Shown here: piece after piece, positions 9,730 through 18,997 of the stretch
Layout: the number at the start of each line of letters is the position of its first letter
Numbering within the stretch: the first letter of the stretch is position 1
NCBI GenBank assembly: GCA_963815135.1
Contig: CAWFFO010000008.1
Coordinates: 1 to 64,000, forward strand
DNA: 64,000 nt
Source: CAIWTU01 sp963815135
GTDB lineage: Bacteria > Desulfobacterota > Desulfuromonadia > Geobacterales > Geobacteraceae
Direction of reading: 5' to 3'
Notes under the pieces: generated by a model
Seen by the model: only the letters and a program-made list of their open reading frames with translations
What the model was told of the DNA's origin: nothing
Database searches by the model: none
Made by a program: the position numbers and the translations under genes

Positions 9730-10173
9730 ATGAAAGGCGAACCAATCGTTGTTCTGCTGGTAGAGGACGACCCCGCCCACGCCGAAATCGTGTGCAGGAA
9801 CTTCGAAGGTTTCCGCATAGCGAACCGGCTGATCCATGTAGCGGACGGCCAGGCAGCCCTCGATTATCTTTACCGGCGGGAAGGATTTTCCGATCCCGAC
9901 CTCTACCCCCGGCCCGGGCTGATACTGCTCGATCTGCGCCTGCCGAAGGTGGACGGACTGGAAGTTCTGAAGACCGTCAAATCAGATGAGAATATGAGCC
10001 GGATCCCGGTCGTCATCCTGACCACTTCCGAGGCCGAGTCGGATATGGTCAGGGCCTATGACAATCACGCCAACAGCTACCTGGTCAAGCCGCTGGATTT
10101 CATGCAGTTTACATCCCTTATGGATACTCTGGGCTACTACTGGCTGGCATGGAACGCCTATCCATACCAATAA
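9730..10173 (+). CDS. Single-domain response regulator, Rcp1-like
   Basis: A 147-residue stand-alone receiver with no output domain. It has the acidic pocket VEDDPAHAE, phospho-acceptor Asp68 in LLDLRLPKVDG, the Thr switch in ILTTSE and Lys in YLVKPLDF. The inserted loop before the Asp (YRREGFSDPDLYPRPG) is typical of Rcp1-type receivers that partner hybrid or phytochrome-like kinases. It is preceded by GGAGG and separated by 188 bases from the NarL-type pair, so it may begin a new transcription unit covering the following sensor genes. Confidence 0.92.
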   Translation: MKGEPIVVLLVEDDPAHAEIVCRNFEGFRIANRLIHVADGQAALDYLYRREGFSDPDLYPRPGLILLDLRLPKVDGLEVLKTVKSDENMSRIPVVILTTSEAESDMVRAYDNHANSYLVKPLDFMQFTSLMDTLGYYWLAWNAYPYQ

Positions 10174-10228
10174 TTCTTTCCGGTTGCTATTATCCCGGCC
10201 ATGCTCATAATTTCGGGAGCTTGCAGTC

Positions 10229-10759
10229 ATGTCAAAAAACGAAGACAAAGTCTACAATTTCCAGTGGAAAGACCTTGGTGATATCGAAAAAGGCAGACCC
10301 AACCTTGGAAACACTGTCAGCGTGGGGCTATACAGACTTATGCAGTATACCCTGCGGGACGTGCTGACCAAGACCCTGTCTTACGGGCAAACCAGCGAAA
10401 TATTGCGCCGGGCAGGTGCCCTGGCCGGGCACCAGTTCTGTGTGAACATCCTGGACCGGTCCCTCCCCTTTAATAATTTCATGGCACAGCTGCAGGAAAA
10501 ACTGCAGGATCTGAAGATCGGCATATTACGTTTGGAGGAGTCCGACCCTGAAACCCTGCAATTTGTACTGACAGTGGCCGAGGACCTGGACTGTTCGGGC
10601 CTTCCCTTTACAGGCGAGACTCTATGCGAATATGACGAGGGATTCATCGCCGGTGTGCTCGAGGCCTACACCGGCAGGCATTTCGATGTCCGTGAAGTCG
10701 ATTGCTGGGCCTCCGGCGAAAGAGTTTGCCGTTTCAGGGCTGCGGTGACCGATGAGTGA
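10229..10759 (+). CDS. V4R (4-vinyl reductase) domain protein
   Basis: A 176-residue soluble protein whose C-terminal half matches the V4R small-molecule-binding domain. The visible signature is DLDCSGLPFTGETLCEYD followed by GFIAGVLEAYTG and a terminal cysteine-containing strand (DCWASGERVCRF). V4R domains bind hydrocarbon-like or porphyrin-precursor ligands, and some bind Zn through cysteines. The stop overlaps the start of the next kinase by eight bases. That tight coupling suggests it is a sensor input for that kinase, which is inference. The ribosome site is GGAG. Confidence 0.85.
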   Translation: MSKNEDKVYNFQWKDLGDIEKGRPNLGNTVSVGLYRLMQYTLRDVLTKTLSYGQTSEILRRAGALAGHQFCVNILDRSLPFNNFMAQLQEKLQDLKIGILRLEESDPETLQFVLTVAEDLDCSGLPFTGETLCEYDEGFIAGVLEAYTGRHFDVREVDCWASGERVCRFRAAVTDE

Positions 10760-13742
10760 TATGGACAGATCCGACAAGGAATTATTCCGCGCCTTGCGCG
10801 AGCAGTTTGAACTGCTCCTGCACTGCGAACCCGCCCGGCCCGTGGAAACCGGCCCTTCCGGAGGTAGTGAGGCAATTGCCCTGGCCGAGACCCTGAACCG
10901 TTTCATAGACCGGTTCAACGAGGCCCGCGAGTTCATCCTGGCACTCGCATCGGGAAACCTGGAGGTTACACCTCCGCCCCGCAACCTGCTGGCGGCCCCT
11001 TTCAAACAGCTCCATGCGGGGCTCAAACACCTCTCCTGGCAGACCCGGCGAATAGCAGACGGTGATTTCAGTCAGCGGGTCCACTTCATGGGCGATTTCT
11101 CCACCGCATTCAACTCCATGACAGATGCATTGAGGGAGAGCAAAGAGCGGCTGCGGCTCTTCATCGACCATGCACCGGCGTCTCTGGCGATGTTCGACCG
11201 CCAGATGCGCTATATGCACGCAAGCCGCCGCTGGATGGATGAATACGGTCTCGGAAAACGTGATCTGAGGGGAGTGTCTCACTACGAAGTTTTCCCGGAA
11301 ATATCCGCTGAGTGGAAGGAAGCTCACCGCCGGGGTCTGGCCGGAGAGATATTGACGGTGGAAGCAGACCGTTTTCAGAGGGCCGACGGTTCGGTGCAAT
11401 GGATCAGGTGGGAAATAAGGCCATGGCACGATGCGGCGGGCGATATTGGAGGAATCGTCATCTTCAATGAAGACATCAGCGAGCGGATGCGCGTAGAGGA
11501 GATGCTGCGCCACCAGGAAATGATGTTGAGGGAGGCCGGAGAAATAGCCCACGTCGGTGGCTGGGAGTTCGACCCGCAAACTCTTAAAGGAAGCTGGACC
11601 GAAGAAACCTCAAGGATCCACGACCTCGACCCGGGACAGGAAATAGATGCGGCACAGGGGTTGAGTTTCTTTGAGGGAGAGTCCCTCGCCAGCATTGAAG
11701 CTGCGGTCAGAGAAGCCATGGAAAACGGTACACCATACGACCTGGAGCTGGAGATCGTCTCGGCAAAAGGTGTGCGGAAGCGGGTGCGGACCATCTGCCA
11801 TCCCGTCATCCTGGATGGTCGTGTTGTGAGAGTGCGGGGATCCATTCAGGACATAACGGGACAGAGGAGGATGGAGGAAAATCTGCGGGCAAGCGAAAAA
11901 AAGTACCGCGAACTCGTGCAGAAGTCAAACAGCGCCATCATTCGCTGGGACTGCAATGGTATCATCACGTTCTTCAACGAATACGCGCAATCCTTTTTCG
12001 GCTACGCGGAGAAAGAGGCTGTCGGCAGCAGCGTAAGCATCATTTTGCCACAGAAAGAATCCTCCGGTACCGACATGACCGGCCTGACCCGGGATATCCT
12101 CGCGCACCCGGACCGGTACATCAACAACGTCAATGAGAATGTCTGCAGAAACGGCCGCCGGGTCTGGATGGCCTGGTCAAATTATCCCATTTACGATTCC
12201 ACTGGACAGGTGGCAGAAATACTCGCGGTGGGCAGTGACATAACCGGACTCAGGCATGCCGAGGAAACACTGCGCAAAAGCGAAGAGCACTACCGGAGCC
12301 TGTTCAACAACATGCTCGAAGGCTTTGCCTGCTGCAGGATGATCTTCGAAGACGGCAGTCCGGTTGATTTTGTCTACATCATGGTCAACGAAATGTTCGG
12401 TACCCTGACAGGCCTGAACAATGTCGTCGGGAAAAGGGTCACGGAGGTCATTCCCGGCATTAGAGAAGCCGACCCGGAGCTCTTCGCAATTTACGCCAGG
12501 GTGTCACTGACCGGCAGTCCCGAGAGATTCGAAATGTTCGTCGAAACCCTGCAGATGTGGTTTTCCGTCTCCGTTTACAGTCCGGAGAAAGAATTCTTCG
12601 TGGCTGTTTTTGACGTCATCACCGAGAGGAAGCTGGCGGAAGCGGCTCTGAAAGAAAGTCAGATCAGGCTTCAGCGTGCTGAAGAAATAGCACATCTTGG
12701 CTACTTGCGGGTGGATCTGGAAACGGAGCAAATTATCTGGTCCGACGAGGCATGCCGAATATTCGGTGTGACCCCGGAATCTTTTCGTGCTGAACCGGAC
12801 CGGTACGAAAAATTGATTCACCCTGATGACCGGGAGTGCATGACTGGATTCCGCGAAGAACTGCGGCTGAAAGGCATTGCTTCTTTCGACTTCCGTATAA
12901 TCCGACCGGACGGAGAAATGCGACATGTGACCGGATTCGGAGAAATAACTGCTGACGGAGAAGGTCTCCCGGCGGCAATGTTCTGTACGATTCTGGATAC
13001 AACCGAACTCAGGCGGAAGGAGCGCGAACTGCAGGAGAAGAACGCGGAAATGGAGCGGTTCACCTACCTGATTTCGCACGATCTCAAAAGCCCGCTGGTT
13101 ACGGTGAAAACCTTTCTCGGCTTCCTGGAAAAGGACCTGCTGAAATCCGATACAGAGAAGATAGACCGGGATATTTTCCACATGCGCTCAGCAACCGACA
13201 AGATGGGCAGGATGCTCGACGAGTTGCTGGAGATGCTGCGCATAGGAAGGCTGATCAATCCTCCTGAGCAGGTTACATTCCGTGAACTGGTTGAAGAGGC
13301 CCTGGGCATGGTGGCAGGGCGCATTTCAGAATGTGGAGTTGAAGTGAGCATTTCCGAAGATCACGTTAATCTGTATGGTGATCGTCCACGTCTGGCGGAA
13401 ATCTGGCAGAACCTGGTGGAAAATGCCGTCAAATTCATGGGAAACCAGATTTCCCCGCGCATAGAGATCGGCATGGAAAGTCATGGTACGGAGAAGGTCT
13501 TTTTCGTGCGTGACAACGGCATGGGAATCGACCCCCGGTTCAAGGAAAAGGTGTTCGGTCTGTTCGAAAAGCTGAATCCGCAGACCGAGGGAACAGGATT
13601 GGGTCTGGCGCTGGTCAAAAGGATCGTGGAGCTTTACCGGGGGGACATCCGGGTGGAATCCGAGGGCGCCGGGCATGGAGCCTGTTTCCGTTTCACCCTG
13701 CCGGGGGCACTGGAAAATGCAACCGGGGGAGGACGGTCATGA
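10752..13742 (+). CDS. Soluble multi-PAS sensor histidine kinase
   Basis: Large cytoplasmic kinase of 996 residues with no membrane segment. Residues 60-130 carry a HAMP-like stretch (QIADGDFSQRVHFMGDFS region) without flanking helices. About five PAS domains follow, at roughly 135-250, 265-380, 385-505, 510-630 and 635-755. The HisKA domain has His776 in ISHDLKSPLVTVK, and the ATPase domain ends at ~985 (DNGMGIDPRF, GTGLGLALVKRI). It overlaps the V4R gene upstream by eight bases and the hybrid gene downstream by four (ATGA), so all are translated together. Its C-terminal third is closely similar to the kinase at 15397-16734, pointing to a local duplication. Confidence 0.93.
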   Translation: MSDMDRSDKELFRALREQFELLLHCEPARPVETGPSGGSEAIALAETLNRFIDRFNEAREFILALASGNLEVTPPPRNLLAAPFKQLHAGLKHLSWQTRRIADGDFSQRVHFMGDFSTAFNSMTDALRESKERLRLFIDHAPASLAMFDRQMRYMHASRRWMDEYGLGKRDLRGVSHYEVFPEISAEWKEAHRRGLAGEILTVEADRFQRADGSVQWIRWEIRPWHDAAGDIGGIVIFNEDISERMRVEEMLRHQEMMLREAGEIAHVGGWEFDPQTLKGSWTEETSRIHDLDPGQEIDAAQGLSFFEGESLASIEAAVREAMENGTPYDLELEIVSAKGVRKRVRTICHPVILDGRVVRVRGSIQDITGQRRMEENLRASEKKYRELVQKSNSAIIRWDCNGIITFFNEYAQSFFGYAEKEAVGSSVSIILPQKESSGTDMTGLTRDILAHPDRYINNVNENVCRNGRRVWMAWSNYPIYDSTGQVAEILAVGSDITGLRHAEETLRKSEEHYRSLFNNMLEGFACCRMIFEDGSPVDFVYIMVNEMFGTLTGLNNVVGKRVTEVIPGIREADPELFAIYARVSLTGSPERFEMFVETLQMWFSVSVYSPEKEFFVAVFDVITERKLAEAALKESQIRLQRAEEIAHLGYLRVDLETEQIIWSDEACRIFGVTPESFRAEPDRYEKLIHPDDRECMTGFREELRLKGIASFDFRIIRPDGEMRHVTGFGEITADGEGLPAAMFCTILDTTELRRKERELQEKNAEMERFTYLISHDLKSPLVTVKTFLGFLEKDLLKSDTEKIDRDIFHMRSATDKMGRMLDELLEMLRIGRLINPPEQVTFRELVEEALGMVAGRISECGVEVSISEDHVNLYGDRPRLAEIWQNLVENAVKFMGNQISPRIEIGMESHGTEKVFFVRDNGMGIDPRFKEKVFGLFEKLNPQTEGTGLGLALVKRIVELYRGDIRVESEGAGHGACFRFTLPGALENATGGGRS

Positions 13743-14974
13743 GCGCCGATCAGATTGTTGTTCTGCTCGCGGAAGATGAGCCCGCCCACAGGGAAGCAAT
13801 CCGCCGCAACCTGGCAGCGACCGGGGCCAGGTTCGAGGTCAGGACCGCAAATAGCCTGGGAGAGTACCTGGAAATGGCCGCGGCGGACCCTCCCGATATC
13901 GCCATGGTGGACCTCAACCTGCCGGACGGGCGGGCCGTGGAGGTATTGACCAGCCCCGCGGAGTCGGGCCCGTTCCCGGTTCTGGTGATGACGAGTTACG
14001 GCAACGAGCAGACCGCGGTGGAGGCACTCAAATCAGGAGCCCTGGATTACCTGGTCAAATCTCCCGAAGCCTTTGCCGACATGCCCCGAATCATCGAGCG
14101 TTCATTACGGGAATGGAAACTCCTGCTGGAACGGAAGCGAGCAGAAGAGCAGCTGCGAAAAGCCCACGACGAACTGGAGGTACAGGTCAGGGAGCGCACG
14201 GAGGAACTTGCCAAAACAATAACCCTGTTGCAGGAGGAAATGAGTGAGCGTCTGCACGCCATGGAAGCACTGCGCCAGCAGGAACGGCTCCTCATCCTGC
14301 AAAGCCGGTTTGCAGCCATGGGGGAGATGATCGGCAACATTGCCCACCAGTGGCGCCAGCCGATCAACGGCCTGGGGCTTATTGTACAGGATATGGCCCT
14401 GACATATGATCTGGGAGGGTTCAACAGGGACTTCCTCGCCGACAGGGTCGACAAGGCAACGGAGCTTATCAGCCACATGTCGCGCACCATCGACGACTTC
14501 AGGGATTTTTTCAAGCAGGACAAGAAAATTGTCCCGTTCAACGTCAGAGAGCTGATCGAGAAATCCGTCTCCCTCGTGGAGGCAAGCTTCAGGAGCCAGG
14601 ATATCAGCATCGAGGTACATGCGCCAGGTAATCCCGTCATCAACGGGTATCCGGGGGAATACTCGCAGGTGCTCCTCAATATCCTTGTCAATGCCAGGGA
14701 CGCCCTTCTGGAACGCGGCACGCCGAACCCTGAAATTACCGTAACCCTGTGTACTGAAAACGGTAAAACTGCGGTAACCATAGCCGACAATGCCGGCGGT
14801 ATCGCCGAAGATATCATGGACAAGGTTTTCGACCCGTATTTCACCACCAAGGGGCCGCAACGGGGCACCGGGATCGGGTTGTTCATGGCCAAAACCATTA
14901 TTGAAAAAAATATGAACGGCAGGGTAACCGCCCGCAACGCGGAGAGCGGAGCCGAATTCAGAATTGAGGTCTGA
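13739..14974 (+). CDS. Receiver-histidine kinase hybrid, HPK4-like
   Basis: A 411-residue cytoplasmic protein. The N-terminal receiver has Asp58 in MVDLNLPDGRA. A coiled coil follows (residues 130-185), then a kinase core whose H box is IAHQWRQPINGLG (His203), characteristic of HPK4-class kinases with W and Q after the His. The ATPase domain ends in GTGIGLFMAKT. The receiver comes first, so the protein probably relays or is gated by the upstream multi-PAS kinase. Residues 45-140 are almost identical to the N-terminus of the protein at 16731. It overlaps the gene before it by four bases. Confidence 0.92.
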   Translation: MSADQIVVLLAEDEPAHREAIRRNLAATGARFEVRTANSLGEYLEMAAADPPDIAMVDLNLPDGRAVEVLTSPAESGPFPVLVMTSYGNEQTAVEALKSGALDYLVKSPEAFADMPRIIERSLREWKLLLERKRAEEQLRKAHDELEVQVRERTEELAKTITLLQEEMSERLHAMEALRQQERLLILQSRFAAMGEMIGNIAHQWRQPINGLGLIVQDMALTYDLGGFNRDFLADRVDKATELISHMSRTIDDFRDFFKQDKKIVPFNVRELIEKSVSLVEASFRSQDISIEVHAPGNPVINGYPGEYSQVLLNILVNARDALLERGTPNPEITVTLCTENGKTAVTIADNAGGIAEDIMDKVFDPYFTTKGPQRGTGIGLFMAKTIIEKNMNGRVTARNAESGAEFRIEV

Positions 14975-14975
14975 A

Positions 14976-15377
14976 GTGAACCATCCGCAATCAGGAAAAA
15001 ATGAAATATCGATCCTTCTGGTGGAAGATGAAAGGATTTCCAGGGAAATCATGGGCAGGATTATTTCCATGAAATTTCCTGATGTGAAAATTCTTACCGC
15101 AGAAAACGGTAAAGCCGGACTGGATGCATTCAGAACATACCATCCGGATATTGTCATCACCGACATCAGCATGCCGGTAATGGACGGCATCAGAATGGCA
15201 ACTGAAATTCTGAAGTCGGCCCCAGGCACTCCAATCTTCATCACAACGGCTCACAATGAAATGCACTGCGAACTGGATTCGCTTGATGCCGGCCGCTTTC
15301 ATTTTCTGCAAAAACCCATCAAACACGAATCACTTTTCAAGGCTATCCAGGAAATCGTCGACCCTGGTCGATTCTGA
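14976..15377 (+). CDS. Single-domain response regulator
   Basis: Stand-alone CheY-like receiver of 133 residues. Visible features are LLVEDERISREIMG, phospho-acceptor Asp in VITDISMPVMDG, Thr in ITTAHNE and Lys in FLQKPIKHES. I prefer GTG at 14976, with GAGG six bases upstream, over an in-frame TTG at 14964 that overlaps the previous gene. It is closely related to the receiver at 21353-21790. It lies between two kinase genes and has no output domain, so it probably acts in phosphorelay or by protein contact. Confidence 0.88.
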   Translation: MNHPQSGKNEISILLVEDERISREIMGRIISMKFPDVKILTAENGKAGLDAFRTYHPDIVITDISMPVMDGIRMATEILKSAPGTPIFITTAHNEMHCELDSLDAGRFHFLQKPIKHESLFKAIQEIVDPGRF

Positions 15378-15396
15378 ACGAGGTCCGGGAGGCTTC

Positions 15397-16734
15397 ATGA
15401 AATATGCCCTTAACTGCAAGCATAGCCAGGCCGCGACCCGCATCGTAGCCACATATGCATTCTTTGCCGCGGTGTGGATTTACCTTTCAGACAATGCCAT
15501 GGGCCTGTTTGTGCGTGACCCCGCCATCCTTGTGCGCATCGGTGTATTCAAGGGGTTTCTCTTCATAATCGCCACCTCCGTGCTTCTTTACCAGCTTATT
15601 TCCCGCCGGATCCGCAAGTCCGGACTGATGGAGGAGCAACTGCGCAAAAACGAGAGGATGCTCATGCAGGCTGAAGCCATTGCGCACCTCGGCCACTGGC
15701 GGATTGATCTTGAAAGCAGCAGAATCACCTGGTCGGAAGAGCTTTATCGAATAACGGGCTTTGACCCGGAAACTGTTCGTCCCACCGACGACTGGTTCGA
15801 AAAACTGGTTCACCCCGAAGACCGGGAGTGTCTCCTCAAGTTCCGTGAAACAATGAGAAGGGAAGGCAGAGGCAGCTTCGAATTCAGAATCATCCGGACA
15901 GACGGAAATTTGTGCTATGTCGCCGGTTGCGGAGAAACGGAGCATGACGCCGGCGGCAATGCGATCGCCATGTTCGGCATTATTCAGGATACGACCGAAC
16001 TCAGGAGAAAAGAGCGGGAGTTGAGGGATAAAAACGCCGAGCTGGAACGGTTCACCTATACAGTCTCACATGATCTCAAGAGTCCCCTGATAACCATCAA
16101 GACATTCCTCGGCTTCCTCGAGAACGACCTGGCAAACACCGACACCGGCCGGGTCGAACAGGACATTGCCCTTTTAAACGCAGCAGCCGACAAGATGGGC
16201 CGGCGCATCGACGATCTGCTGGAACTGTCGCGCATCGGCCGTCTTGTCAATCCGCCGGTGCGCGCACCGTTCCGTCAGATAGTCGAAGAGGCCATCGAGA
16301 TGGTAGCCGGACGCATAGCGGACAGGGGTGTCCAAGTATGCATAAGCGGCGAAGCGGTCACATTGCTTGGAGACCGACCCCGGCTGGTGGCGTTATGGCA
16401 GAACCTGGCGGATAATGCCGTGAAGTTCATGGGTGATCAGCCCTCGCCGCACATCGAGATAGGCCTGGAACGGAGCGGGGAAATGACGGAATTTTTCGTG
16501 CGCGACAACGGCATTGGAATCGACCCCGCACACGGGGAGAAAATATTCGGCCTGTTCGAGAAACTGGACCCGAAAAGCGAGGGAACCGGACTGGGTCTTT
16601 CCATCGTCAGGCGCATCGTGGAAACATACCAGGGAAAAATTCGCGTCGAGTCTGACGGGATCGGACAGGGCACCTGTTTCCGCTTCACCCTTCCGGGCGC
16701 ACTGGCTGATAAATCCGGGGAGGCAAGCCCATGA
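15397..16734 (+). CDS. Membrane PAS sensor histidine kinase
   Basis: Kinase of 445 residues. Two membrane helices lie at about 14-32 and 46-66, separated by a short periplasmic loop. One PAS domain (about 85-205) begins with the motif AIAHLGHWRIDLE. The HisKA domain has His225 in VSHDLKSPLITIK, and the ATPase domain ends in GTGLGLSIVRRI. ATG 15397 is chosen because GGGAGG lies just upstream; the longer open frame runs back into the preceding receiver gene. The last PAS-HisKA-ATPase portion parallels that of the multi-PAS kinase at 10752. The stop overlaps the next start by four bases. Confidence 0.92.
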   Translation: MKYALNCKHSQAATRIVATYAFFAAVWIYLSDNAMGLFVRDPAILVRIGVFKGFLFIIATSVLLYQLISRRIRKSGLMEEQLRKNERMLMQAEAIAHLGHWRIDLESSRITWSEELYRITGFDPETVRPTDDWFEKLVHPEDRECLLKFRETMRREGRGSFEFRIIRTDGNLCYVAGCGETEHDAGGNAIAMFGIIQDTTELRRKERELRDKNAELERFTYTVSHDLKSPLITIKTFLGFLENDLANTDTGRVEQDIALLNAAADKMGRRIDDLLELSRIGRLVNPPVRAPFRQIVEEAIEMVAGRIADRGVQVCISGEAVTLLGDRPRLVALWQNLADNAVKFMGDQPSPHIEIGLERSGEMTEFFVRDNGIGIDPAHGEKIFGLFEKLDPKSEGTGLGLSIVRRIVETYQGKIRVESDGIGQGTCFRFTLPGALADKSGEASP

Positions 16735-18824
16735 GAAGCGGCCCGGTCGTTATTCAAGTCGTGGAAGATGATCCCGCCCACAGGGAGGCCATACGGCGCA
16801 CCATGGAAGCAAACTGCGCCGGATTCGAAGTCAGGACGGCGGAAACCCTGCGGGAATACCTGGAAATGGCCGCGGCGGCCCCCCCCGACATCGCACTGGT
16901 GGACCTTAACCTGCCGGATGGGCGGGCCGTGGAGGTATTGACCAGTCCGGCGGAGGCGGGCCCCTTTCCCGTCCTGGTGATGACGAGTTACGGCAACGAG
17001 CAGACCGCCGTGGAAGCACTCAAGTCAGGTGCCCTGGATTACGTGGTCAAGTCTCCAGAGGCCTTTGCCGCCATGCCCAGGATCATCGAACGCTCATTGC
17101 GTGAGTGGAAACTTCTGCTTGAACGGAAACGGAATGAAGAGAAAATTCTGCATCTCAACCGTGTCCTGCGTGCCATTCGAACCGTCGACCAGCTGATCCT
17201 GCATGAAAAGGACCCGGAAAAACTCATTGCAAAAATCTGCGGGCTGCTGGTGGAACACAGGGGTTACAGGGGCACCGCAATTATTCACACCGATGAATCC
17301 GGGAAGATTCTCGCCCATTGCGGAGCGGGTGCCGGCGAGGCTTTCGTGCCCCTGGAAGAAAATCTTCGACTGGGCATTCTTCCTCCATGTTGCCTGAAGG
17401 CGGAGGAGGAGGAGGAGGGGGTCATGCCCTTTACGGAGCGCCCGGCTTTCTGCATCCCCTGTCCCATGTATAATGAGTCCTCCGGCGGTGACGCCGCCTG
17501 CCTGCGGCTTTTGCACGGAGATATGGTCTACGGGTATCTCCTGGTGGAAGTGGAACGAAAACAGCACATCGATGTGGAGGAAGAATCGCTGTTGAGGGAG
17601 ATGACCGGTGATGTTGCCTTCGCACTGCACAACATCATACAGGGAAAAAACATGCAACTGGTCCGGGAGGAGCGTGACCGTTACCTGGCGGAGTTGCACC
17701 AGGCGCAGAAGATGGAGGCCATCGGCAGGCTTGCGGGCGGGATTGCCCACGATTTCAACAACATACTTACCGCAATAATCGGCTTCAGCCAGGTAATTCT
17801 CAACAGGCTTCCGGGCGATTCGCCGGTCCGCAATTTTGTGGAGATGATCTTTTCTTCGGCGGAAAAGGCGGCGGGCCTTACCCAAAGCCTGCTCGCCTTC
17901 AGCCGAAAGCAGACAATCAATCCCCGTCTTACTGATATCAACGAAGTGATCGCAAAAATCGGCAGGCTGCTGGCAAGGATGATCGGTGAAGATATCGAAC
18001 TCAAAATGGAGCTGCACCCGGCTCCGCTTGTGGTCATGGCTGACAGCGGGCAGATGGAGCAGGTGCTCATGAACCTGGCGACCAACGCGCGGGACGCCAT
18101 GCCGGACGGAGGACGTTTCACCATCACGACGGATAAGGTTTTCCTGGACAACGAATTCATCAATGTCTACGGATGGGGAAAACCGGGAGACTATATCTGC
18201 ATAGCCGCAAAGGATTCCGGGTGCGGCATCCCGAAAGAGGTGCAGGAAGAGATCTTCGAACCGTTTTTCACCACCAAGGAAGCGGGAAAAGGGACCGGCC
18301 TGGGGCTGTCCATTGTCCACGGAATAGTCAAGCAGCATGACGGTTATATCGGACTTGAAAGCTCACCGGACAACGGAACGACATTCAGAATATACTTTCC
18401 CAGCCTGCAGGAGGAGGCTCATGAAGAACTCACACCGCAACCAACGCTCTCAACGGGAAACGAGATGGTTCTTCTCGTCGAGGATGACAGCCAGGTCCTG
18501 GAGCTTGTGCAGGTGATCCTGGAGGATTGCGGCTACACCGTGATAACTGCCGCAACCCCACAGGAGGCATGCCGTGTCTGCGAGGGACACTCCGGCGAAA
18601 TCGACCTTCTGATCTCCGATGTGGTGATGCCGATTATGAACGGAAAAGAGCTGCAGGCAAAGATTGAGCAGTACATGCCCGGAATTAAGACACTGTTCAT
18701 GTCAGGCTACACCGCCGATGCCATAGCAAATCGGGGAATCCTGGATCAGGGGATACATTTTCTTCAAAAGCCGTTTTCCGCCAGTTCTCTGATTGAGAAA
18801 GTGCGCACGGTTCTCGACGTTTAG
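16731..18824 (+). CDS. Receiver-GAF-histidine kinase-receiver hybrid
   Basis: Hybrid kinase of 697 residues. Receiver 1 has Asp58 in LVDLNLPDGRA. A GAF-like domain spans about 145-300 and holds cysteine-rich stretches (PPCCLKAEEEEEG, AFCIPCPMYN) that could bind a metal or cofactor; this is inference. The kinase core has His340 in IAHDFNNILTAI and the G box GTGLGLSIVHGI. Receiver 2 has Asp630 in LISDVVMPIMNG. It is the last signalling gene of the plus-strand cluster. Its first receiver is near-identical to that of 13739, while its kinase core belongs to a different class (NtrB-like), so domains have been shuffled after duplication. Confidence 0.92.
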   Translation: MRSGPVVIQVVEDDPAHREAIRRTMEANCAGFEVRTAETLREYLEMAAAAPPDIALVDLNLPDGRAVEVLTSPAEAGPFPVLVMTSYGNEQTAVEALKSGALDYVVKSPEAFAAMPRIIERSLREWKLLLERKRNEEKILHLNRVLRAIRTVDQLILHEKDPEKLIAKICGLLVEHRGYRGTAIIHTDESGKILAHCGAGAGEAFVPLEENLRLGILPPCCLKAEEEEEGVMPFTERPAFCIPCPMYNESSGGDAACLRLLHGDMVYGYLLVEVERKQHIDVEEESLLREMTGDVAFALHNIIQGKNMQLVREERDRYLAELHQAQKMEAIGRLAGGIAHDFNNILTAIIGFSQVILNRLPGDSPVRNFVEMIFSSAEKAAGLTQSLLAFSRKQTINPRLTDINEVIAKIGRLLARMIGEDIELKMELHPAPLVVMADSGQMEQVLMNLATNARDAMPDGGRFTITTDKVFLDNEFINVYGWGKPGDYICIAAKDSGCGIPKEVQEEIFEPFFTTKEAGKGTGLGLSIVHGIVKQHDGYIGLESSPDNGTTFRIYFPSLQEEAHEELTPQPTLSTGNEMVLLVEDDSQVLELVQVILEDCGYTVITAATPQEACRVCEGHSGEIDLLISDVVMPIMNGKELQAKIEQYMPGIKTLFMSGYTADAIANRGILDQGIHFLQKPFSASSLIEKVRTVLDV

Positions 18825-18997
18825 ACGGCTTCCGGTGTATTTCCCGCGCTTTACATCCGGTGTGCTGAGACTAAGTACACTCATTGAAGGCTGTTTTTCC
18901 TGTTATACTGAAGAGAGAAGCGGAACGGATTTTTCTATCGGGAAAATAATCGGCCAAGATACCGTCCGCAAAAAAACAGCCGCGCGGAGGGTGTGAA

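Noticed and set aside
17094..18338. A 414-codon open frame on the minus strand.
   Set aside because: It is antisense to a hybrid histidine kinase with full family motifs; long antisense frames are a codon-usage effect here. The same applies to 10782-11579, 25311-26333, 58190-59386, 59638-61017 and 62254-63342.
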